NCBI RefSeq assembly: GCF_004000925.1
Contig: NZ_BIME01000013.1
Span: forward strand, 1 to 64,000
Length of the DNA stretch: 64,000 nucleotides
Origin: Paenibacillus illinoisensis NBRC 15959
GTDB taxonomy: Bacteria > Bacillota > Bacilli > Paenibacillales > Paenibacillaceae
Direction of reading: 5' to 3'
Positions 34,617 through 41,020 of the stretch are shown one piece after another; position 1 is the stretch's first letter; each line of letters starts with the position of its first letter. The notes beneath the pieces are model-generated. The model searched no databases. It had not been told where the DNA came from and saw nothing but the letters and a program-made list of their open reading frames with translations. A program made the translations under genes and the position numbers.

Positions 34617-35246
34617 TTTTTTCAAAATCAATCTTTTAGTAGTACTAAATATATCTCTATATAAAAGTACCATGAGCGTCATTAGAGAATATGGTGCCCT
34701 TTTAGCATGAAACTGCTGCATGATATTTAAAGTGATGAGGTTGACTGAAATTACTAATTAAGGGAATAGCCTTACTTGCGTTTTAGATGCTTCTTTTTTG
34801 TATTAAAGCTGTTCGGTTGGGGATGGAAATTGTCTATCCCCTTTTTTTATTGGTTGTAAGAAGAACTATTTTATTTGTTTTTGGCCTTGTTCTAAGTTTT
34901 GTAGTTACGTTATGGCTTAATAAATGGACACAGAACTCTGGATTGAAATTATGGCCTTTCTTCATGGAATAGGTGTTTTAGGAGAGGAACATATACAGCG
35001 TGAAATGATTGAGAAGAAGTACCGCAGATTTACAGGGATTAAACATTTGAACTGTCACAGTTTCGGCATACCTTTGGCCAACAAGAACAAAATTCCAAGT
35101 GGAATTGATTAAAGACATGGTGCCAATGTCGATTAGAATATTAGCTTTGATCAAAAAAAGTTATAAAAGTACCTAACAAAAAATTATATTTTTAGCAAAC
35201 ATGGGGATGCTACAAGTGCATAAAAACATCTGAGAGGAGCCCTACG
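34617..35246. other. Intergenic stretch with terminator and degenerate repeat
   Basis: The hairpin AAGTACCAT / ATGGTGCCCTTTT lies near 34665-34701. The terminator at 34817-34844 follows. A degenerate family A-like sequence (CCAACAAGAACA ... GTGCCAATGTCGATTAG) lies at about 35080-35137. Open frames at 34787-34972 and 34924-35112 overlap these features and lack ribosome sites, so I do not call them. Confidence 0.45.
34817..34844 (+). terminator. Rho-independent terminator
   Basis: GGGGATGGA pairs with TCTATCCCC around AATTG and is followed by seven T. Confidence 0.85.
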
Positions 35247-35327
35247 GTGGAGACAACTATTCTTATTTTTTGTTTACAGAAAGCTGCTGAATATATGCAG
35301 AGTGGGCAATCCCAAAAGCGGAAATGA
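35247..35327 (+). CDS. Very small ORF overlapping the next gene
   Basis: GTG 35247 with GAGAGGAG eight bases upstream encodes METTILIFCLQKAAEYMQSG followed by QSQKRK, 26 residues, and stops at TGA 35325-35327, overlapping the ATGA of the next ORF. The overlap fits translational coupling. Alternatively, the two ORFs are one gene split by a frameshift, because the second ORF has no ribosome site of its own. Confidence 0.4.
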   Translation: METTILIFCLQKAAEYMQSGQSQKRK

Positions 35328-35737
35328 TAGTACAAATTGCTCAAGATAGCGTTCCAATAGGAGTACATCCGTATTACAAAACTCCATTTGCTCTTGATGA
35401 TTATTATGCATATGAGAAAGAATGTCCCATTGATAAAACTAAAGCGTGTTATCGTTTTCAATTTGAGTTTTACGATACATGGGCAAGTGGAATGTCTCTA
35501 GAAAGAAGAGGAGATCCGTATTATCACATTTCAAAATATTGGAATGGGACGGTTTTATCTCCAAGTTCTGATATAAAAGAACCGGAATTCAAGAAGGCAC
35601 GAATGGATGCGATTCAGAATGCAGCAAAAAAAAGAGAGGATTATTTACAACCTAGAATAAAAAAAGCAACAGAAATAAGGGATTCAATAATAAATATATG
35701 CAGCTTATGGAAAGATGGAGTTGCACCAACCACATAA
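35324..35737 (+). CDS. Hypothetical protein
   Basis: This 137-residue protein is of unknown family. The middle is rich in aromatic residues and Cys (YYAYEKECPIDKTKACYRFQ, FYDTWASGMSLERRGDPYYH), and the C-terminal 50 residues are a charged helix (KKARMDAIQNAAKKREDYLQ). ATG 35324 overlaps the stop of a 26-residue ORF that has a strong ribosome site, so translation is probably coupled, or the two are halves of a broken gene. The neighbours are an SLH surface protein and an MFS/MarR pair, which do not suggest a role. Confidence 0.5.
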   Translation: MIVQIAQDSVPIGVHPYYKTPFALDDYYAYEKECPIDKTKACYRFQFEFYDTWASGMSLERRGDPYYHISKYWNGTVLSPSSDIKEPEFKKARMDAIQNAAKKREDYLQPRIKKATEIRDSIINICSLWKDGVAPTT

Positions 35738-36041
35738 TCGTTATAGAGAATTTATGAAACGTTTTTTTGTGTTTAACCTAATCGTTTTTGGCTGGAAGAA
35801 AACTACAATGGCTCTCTTACTTCCATTCTGTAATTCTGGCAAGCGTGAAATCCTGCGAATAAGCGAGCATATGTGAGAAAAATGAATCGTACCGAGGGAG
35901 TTAAACAACACGACAGGAGCCGGCGTATTACGTTGGGTTGCTTTTTTTTTGAACTAAAAGCCAGTTAGAGGAACTGGCTACGAAATAATAAATGGAAAAT
36001 GGCCGCCCCTTATCGGAACGGCCAAGAAGCTTATAATTGCT
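35738..36041. other. Gene-free stretch
   Basis: A T-run follows a short GC-rich segment near 35935-35950 (possible terminator), and GGCCG/CGGCC arms (36002-36025) form a short hairpin just after the MFS gene end, which could terminate it on the minus strand. No gene is seen. Confidence 0.45.
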
Positions 36042-37283
36042 TTAGGCATGTGCTGAATTGGTTTTGTCGACGTGCCGGATATGTTTGTGATTGAACAAAA
36101 CGATTAGCACGGACAAAAGGACGAAAGCCGAGCCGACAAAAAACGGAACATGTGAATTGAAATGCTCGCCGAGTTTGCTCGCCATGTACGGTGAGATCGC
36201 TGCACCAATGAACCGTAGGAAGCTATACGCGGCCGATGCCGTCGACCGTTCGACGGGCGCTGAATCCATCACAGCTGCAGTAATAAGCGTATTGCTGTTC
36301 CCTAGGATGGCACCTGCGAAAATAACCGCCGCTATGACGACCCATTGTACGGATGTGAAGATGCCCATAATTGCAAGGTCGAGTGCGAAGAAGACAAGCA
36401 TAGCGCTCATCGCCTTCAGTGTGCCAAAACGTATCTGAAGTTTCGGCGCCATAAAGATTGATGTTAAACCCAGCAGCACGCCCCACCCGAGGAAGACAAA
36501 ACCCATTCCTTGCGGTTTGAGCCCCATGACGAAAGGCGCGTACGCCATGATTGTGAAGAAGCCGATATTGTAGAGCGCAGCGACAATGCCGAGAGTGAGC
36601 AAGGAGCGGTGCTTCATCGCGCGGAACGGTGCTAGAATCGACGTCGGCTTTGCTGAAACGACGCTTTTCCTTGATGCAGGCATGGTCAATAACAAAATGA
36701 CGCACGCAACCACCATCATTATCGAAACCCCGAAGAACGGCCACCGCCAGGACACAGACCCTAGAGTACCACCGAGCAACGGGCCAACGGACATGCCTAT
36801 GCCTGCCGCGGCTTCGTACAGAATGATTGCCTTTGCAGTCCCTCTGCTTGACAGAGAGACGAGCGCCGTCAGCGCCGTGGCGACAAATAGGGCGTTGCCT
36901 AGCCCCCAGCCAGCGCGAAGCCCGACAAGCGTCCAGATGTTGTCCGCAAAGCCGCCGAGCACGGACATGGCAGCAATGATGCAGACGCCTGTTAGTAGTG
37001 TGCGTTTGATGCCGAGCCGGGTAGACACTACGGCAGTTATGAGCATGGCAATCGCCATGATGGCGTTGTAGCTTGTGAACAACAAGCTCACTTCACTTGG
37101 CGATGCGTGTAGTTTCACGGAAAGTTCACGTAGGATCGGATTGACAAGCCCCATGCCCATAAAAGCGGCAATGCTGGCGAAGAAGACAGCCCATACAGCG
37201 GCTGGCTGGCGTAGCGCTCCTCCCTTAGACCTCTCCATTTCGGATGCTAAATTCACCGTAACCGAATCTGAATTTGACGACAT
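36042..37283 (-). CDS. MFS multidrug/metabolite efflux transporter
   Basis: This 413-residue protein has about twelve hydrophobic segments. Motif A is degenerate (VVSTRLGIKRTLLTG), and WGLGNALFVATALTALVSLS and PLLGGTLGSVSWRWPF (motif C-like) are of the drug/H+ antiporter type. It is predicted to export drugs or small toxic molecules. It is divergent from the MarR gene at 37419, with a 135-base spacer that contains GACGTATAGTATAGTATAAG-type sequence. Both genes are clearly richer in G and C, with different codon preference, than the genes on either side, suggesting acquisition from another strain or a block of core-like DNA in an AT-rich region. Confidence 0.9.
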   Translation of the reverse strand: MSSNSDSVTVNLASEMERSKGGALRQPAAVWAVFFASIAAFMGMGLVNPILRELSVKLHASPSEVSLLFTSYNAIMAIAMLITAVVSTRLGIKRTLLTGVCIIAAMSVLGGFADNIWTLVGLRAGWGLGNALFVATALTALVSLSSRGTAKAIILYEAAAGIGMSVGPLLGGTLGSVSWRWPFFGVSIMMVVACVILLLTMPASRKSVVSAKPTSILAPFRAMKHRSLLTLGIVAALYNIGFFTIMAYAPFVMGLKPQGMGFVFLGWGVLLGLTSIFMAPKLQIRFGTLKAMSAMLVFFALDLAIMGIFTSVQWVVIAAVIFAGAILGNSNTLITAAVMDSAPVERSTASAAYSFLRFIGAAISPYMASKLGEHFNSHVPFFVGSAFVLLSVLIVLFNHKHIRHVDKTNSAHA

Positions 37284-37418
37284 ACTGTTTCTCCCCTTGA
37301 AATATAGTTGGTTGTACCATACAATTACAATTAGTAATATAATTCATTTCCGCGTGATCTGTCAATCGACGTATAGTATAGTATAAGGAAATGATAAAAT
37401 TGGGCGAGGTGAACCTTC

Positions 37419-37847
37419 GTGAACGACGATACATTGTTCGATATTGAAAAAGAAATGGCCGTGCTTGTCCGGTACCTGACGTTCGTAACGAACAAACGGA
37501 TAGGCAATCTGGATCGATCTGCTTATCTGCTGCTACAGCAACTTTCCAACCAGGGCCCGGCAGGGGTCAAGACCATTAGTGCTGTACTGTTACTTGACGT
37601 CTCGACGGTCAGTCGACAAGCTGCGGCTCTAGAGCAGAAAGGCTACGTCGAGAAAGTGCCCGACGAGCATGATGGGAGGGCTTATTTTTATCGGATTACG
37701 AAAACGGGCTCCCGGGAGCTAGACCTTTACAAGCAGATCACGATAGAACGTGTAGCTAATCTGCTGCAAGAGTGGTCTGCTGAAGAACGTCGGCAGTTTG
37801 GTGAACTGCTCAAAAAATTCAATCAGTCGATCAAGAACCGGGACTAA
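37419..37847 (+). CDS. MarR-family regulator of the divergent MFS gene
   Basis: This 142-residue protein has the MarR layout: N-terminal dimer helix, GVKTISAVLLLDVSTVSRQA as helix-turn-helix, AALEQKGYVEKVPDEHDGRA as the wing and YFYRITKTGSRELD after it. GTG 37419 with GGGCGAGGTG before it is the start. It is not closely related to the three 141-residue MarR paralogs of this window and has no Cys in the equivalent positions. Divergence from the MFS transporter and shared base composition indicate that the two travel together, with the MarR protein as repressor. Confidence 0.9.
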   Translation: MNDDTLFDIEKEMAVLVRYLTFVTNKRIGNLDRSAYLLLQQLSNQGPAGVKTISAVLLLDVSTVSRQAAALEQKGYVEKVPDEHDGRAYFYRITKTGSRELDLYKQITIERVANLLQEWSAEERRQFGELLKKFNQSIKNRD

Positions 37848-38355
37848 ACCGACGATCCAAAACTATCTTGTTGAACCCCCATGAAAATTAAATTAGCTCA
37901 AAACCAGTAAAAGAGCATGAAAAAGAAGACCCAGAAAAACACTTTTAAAAAAGGCTGAGCCTCTGATTGATCATATGAAGTTGGTAGTAGGTGACTCTCT
38001 TCTAAAAACAAAAGTAAGGCTGCAACCAGTCAAAATGGATTACTCTCCCATAAGTGCTACCCGTATTGAGTGCGACATTCTGTGATGCACCGTGATGGTT
38101 GGAGTCAAACTAACGGTTTGGCTCTAATGGCACGATAGTTCCAGGAGCAATTTGTCACTACGGCAACTGCTCCATTTTTTATTAAGCTAAAGGGCAGGAT
38201 AACGTGGGTGGTGAAAAAGAAGGGGGAACGTTGTAGCCATGTGAATATCTGCCTACGATGCAACAGATAATTATAATATCACGATGATGGCATCAGATCC
38301 CTTGTTGAATTAAGGTAATTGCCCCCTGTTGACACAAAGATATCACCGTGATATA
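37848..38355. other. Gene-free stretch containing a diverged family B repeat
   Basis: No gene is seen. At 38111-38200 the DNA resembles family B: GGTTTGGCTCTAATGGCACG and ATAG, then the hairpin AGGAGCA / TGCTCC with a T-run, then TTAAGCTAAAGGGCAGGATA. The hairpin may terminate transcription from the MarR gene at 37419. Confidence 0.5.
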
Positions 38356-38369
38356 TTTAGCGGGCTAAC
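38356..38369. promoter_or_regulatory. MarR-type palindrome upstream of paralog 3
   Basis: TTTAGC-GG-GCTAAC lies 34 bases before the MarR start, in the same relative place as the site at 23443. It shares the consensus TTTAGC-NN-GCTAAA with the other sites and is a probable autoregulatory operator. Confidence 0.75.
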
Positions 38370-38402
38370 TATTGCTGGTTGACTGGCTGAGGAGATGTAT
38401 TA

Positions 38403-38828
38403 ATGACAGATACAGTGGACTGTGATATTCGTCAGTCGTTAGATAGAGTTTCTTCCCAAATGCGTCGAGATTATAGCGAATCATTGAGGGAACTTAACCT
38501 TTATGTAGGTCAAGATAATTTGCTTTCTCGTTTGTGGTTAGGCGATGGGGTAACACAAATGCAACTCTGTGAACATTTAAAATGCGAACCACCTACGGTA
38601 ACTAATATGGTTAAATCATTGGAGCAAAACGGATTTATTTATCGTAAACGTGATGAACATGATGCAAGGGTTATGCGGATTTTTCTAACAGACAAAGGCA
38701 GAGAATTAGAGAAACCGGTTGAATCCAAATGGAGAGAGCAGCAAGAAAAATTACTCCATTCAATTTTACCGGAAGAACGCTTAATCTTAAGGGAACTTAT
38801 GAAGCGAATGGAGAGGAACTTGTTTTAA
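38403..38828 (+). CDS. MarR-family regulator, paralog 3 of 3
   Basis: This 141-residue protein aligns with the paralogs at 20767 and 23488 without gaps. The recognition segment is VTQMQLCEHLKCEPPTVTNM and the wing GFIYRKRDEHDARVM; Cys7, Cys56 and Cys61 are present. A modest GAGGAGATG lies before the ATG. It is flanked by palindromes on both sides (38356, 38847, 38932) and precedes a 443-residue flavin monooxygenase on the same strand, 386 bases downstream. The probable role is a repressor of that monooxygenase and of itself, and possibly cross-regulation of the 16-23 kb cluster. Confidence 0.92.
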   Translation: MTDTVDCDIRQSLDRVSSQMRRDYSESLRELNLYVGQDNLLSRLWLGDGVTQMQLCEHLKCEPPTVTNMVKSLEQNGFIYRKRDEHDARVMRIFLTDKGRELEKPVESKWREQQEKLLHSILPEERLILRELMKRMERNLF

Positions 38829-38846
38829 GTTTTCTCCATGTTGATA

Positions 38847-38945
38847 TTTAGCATGCTAAATAAATTATAACCTTCTTTAGCAAGGAACTCCTCTCTTGAA
38901 GCGGGGAACCTTGGTAACCACCGAAAAATAAGTTAGCAGGCTAAG
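38847..38945. promoter_or_regulatory. Two palindromic operators between MarR 3 and the monooxygenase
   Basis: The perfect TTTAGC-AT-GCTAAA is at 38847-38860 and GTTAGC-AG-GCTAAG at 38932-38945. A left half-site GTTAGC occurs again at 39169-39174, 41 bases before the monooxygenase start. The rest of this 386-base spacer holds no gene. Confidence 0.75.
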
Positions 38946-39214
38946 TATTATTTTCGTTTTGATCGATCTACTGAAATTCATTAAATTAGTCAATGCTATG
39001 TTTAAAGCTGTCTCGTTAAACATGCCAAAATCTAGATTATCAGCTAGGCGTTGACCCACGTATTTTAAATGAATCAGATCAGATTAAATGATTAGGAAAT
39101 ATAAGATTAAAGATTGTAGATATTTATAGAACGTTTGACTCGTTATTGTCTATTTATTTTTGAGTCATGTTAGCAAGTAGATACCATATGAAAATAAATT
39201 AGGGGGATTTATTT

Positions 39215-40546
39215 ATGTCTGAAAAAAAACAAATGTTGCTTGGTTTAGGATTTACAGGGGCATACGGTGCAAATGCTAAAGCTTGGAAAAGTGAGGGTGT
39301 CAATGTGACTACTTATCCAGATATTAATGCAGATATTCGCTATGCTCAACTTGCTGAAAAAGGTAAATTTCAATTTATATTTGTAGGTGATTTCCCTGGA
39401 GCAATACCCGATGATAACAGGGAGGTGCCATCGATGACGCTTGAACCTATCATTACTGCCACTGCAATATTACAACAAACAAAACACATTGGTGTGGCGT
39501 CAACTGTACATACTCAGTGGAATAATCCTTTTACTTTAGCACGTCAATTTAAAGGGATAGATTTAATGAGTGGTGGACGTATTGCTTGGAATGCTGTTAC
39601 GGGATCAAGTCCAAAGGTAGCAGAAAACTTTGGTGTAAAACTAATGGATAGTAGATCACGTTATGAAAGTCATTATGAGTTCGTAGAAACTGTACAGCAC
39701 TTATGGGCAACATGGGGAAAAGATGCTCTAAAAGCTGATAAAGAAACCGGTGTATTTGCGGATTATAGCGAAGTAAAACCTGTTCATATATCTGGTAAAC
39801 ATATACAGGCAAATGGAGCCTTGCCAATTCCACCTTCACCACAAGGACAACCGGTCATCTTTCACTCTGGTGGATCTCCAAATAGTATTGCGTTTGCAGG
39901 ACGCTATGCGAGTGCAATGATTGGTGAAGTGTGGACGATAGAACAAGGTATTGCTACAAGAAATGCACTACGCCAGGTTGCGATAGACGCGGGTCGAAAT
40001 CCAGATGAGATTAAATTTATCGCAGGACTCATGCCTGTTATTGCAAATTCTAAACGTGAAGCAATAGATCGTCACGCAAGTTTTATGGATGAAAATATAG
40101 TACAACAACGTGCATTTCATATCGGAATGATATTAGGAATCAGCTTCACTCCTGAAGATTTAGAACGCCCGATCGCACCAGAACTTTTAGACAAGGTAAA
40201 AATCGAACGTTACTCTGATCCTCGTGCTGAGAATGTTTTAAAGGTGGCGCGTGAAGGTTGGACATTACGCGATATCATTTATCATTCTGTGATTGATTAC
40301 CATCCTGCAACATTAGGTGATGCAAAAGAAACTGCGGATCACCTAACTGAATGGTTTGAAAGTGGCGCAGCAGATGGCTTTTGGATACTACCAGATGCTT
40401 ATGAAACCGACTTAAAACGTTTTGTAGAAGAAGTGGTCCCTATCTTACAGGAACGTGGTGTATTCCATGAAGATTATGATGGAGAGACATTAAGAGAAAA
40501 TCTTGGTGTGCCCTATCAATATGGTGTAGATAAACGATTATCTTAA
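39215..40546 (+). CDS. NtaA/SnaA/DszA-family flavin-dependent monooxygenase
   Basis: This 443-residue luciferase-fold monooxygenase has the normal size for the nitrilotriacetate/pristinamycin/dibenzothiophene-sulfone group: LGLGFTGAYGANAKAWKSEG, the barrel segment LMSGGRIAWNAVTGSSPKVA, PVIFHSGGSPNSIAFAGRYA and the C-terminal ETLRENLGVPYQYG. It would oxidise a substrate with oxygen and reduced FMN provided by a separate reductase. GGGGGATTTATTT precedes the ATG. The MarR gene upstream and three palindromic half or full sites make MarR control likely. It is a longer paralog of the 17675 product and ends with a clear terminator. Confidence 0.92.
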   Translation: MSEKKQMLLGLGFTGAYGANAKAWKSEGVNVTTYPDINADIRYAQLAEKGKFQFIFVGDFPGAIPDDNREVPSMTLEPIITATAILQQTKHIGVASTVHTQWNNPFTLARQFKGIDLMSGGRIAWNAVTGSSPKVAENFGVKLMDSRSRYESHYEFVETVQHLWATWGKDALKADKETGVFADYSEVKPVHISGKHIQANGALPIPPSPQGQPVIFHSGGSPNSIAFAGRYASAMIGEVWTIEQGIATRNALRQVAIDAGRNPDEIKFIAGLMPVIANSKREAIDRHASFMDENIVQQRAFHIGMILGISFTPEDLERPIAPELLDKVKIERYSDPRAENVLKVAREGWTLRDIIYHSVIDYHPATLGDAKETADHLTEWFESGAADGFWILPDAYETDLKRFVEEVVPILQERGVFHEDYDGETLRENLGVPYQYGVDKRLS

Positions 40547-40561
40547 TAGCAATAATATAGA

Positions 40562-40590
40562 GCACAGGCTGATAATGGCCTGTGCTTCTT
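40562..40590 (+). terminator. Terminator of the monooxygenase gene
   Basis: GCACAGGC (40562-40569) pairs with GCCTGTGC (40578-40585), followed by TTCTTTAT. Confidence 0.85.
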
Positions 40591-41020
40591 TATGAGCGTA
40601 AAAAACCAGGTCTTAAGAAAGCACGTAAATCAAATATTTTCGGGCATTCATTAGATTTAACGTAAAGGACAGGAGAGGGGAACAGATAGTAGGAACAATG
40701 TTTTCAACAAACATCATCACATCAATCGGAATGATATTAGGAATCAGCATAAAAGTGGTTACTTATACATATGTACAAAATACGAGTTTTGTGAAACAGT
40801 ATCATAGTTTTAGTTTTACCACATGGATCAATGTGGCTTTTTTGATTTATAACCCCCGAGATCTTTTCAATTTCATATGGATAAATATGTGATCTGACTT
40901 CTTCACAATTCAGCTATCCAATCTATCCAAATATAATATGCACCCATTTTAGTTTTAAAATAAGCACATATTATATTCGAAATCTGAATCGAATTCTATT
41001 AATCTGATCCTACATCATTT
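40591..41020. other. Boundary stretch before the carbohydrate locus
   Basis: A 24-base segment at 40725-40748 repeats 40121-40144 of the monooxygenase gene exactly. An inverted repeat AATATAATATG (40930-40940) / CATATTATATT (40967-40977) lies downstream of the minus-strand beta-helix gene and may be its terminator. A 64-residue frame at 40698-40892 has a ribosome-like GGAGAGGGG but an unconvincing product. Confidence 0.5.

Noticed and set aside
34787..34972. 61-residue hydrophobic ORF
   Set aside because: It overlaps a strong terminator (34817-34844) and has no ribosome site; the hydrophobic run comes from the T-rich tail.
36223..37071. Long ORFs (173 and 161 residues) in other frames of the MFS gene
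   Set aside because: They are shadows caused by the higher GC content of the MFS coding sequence.
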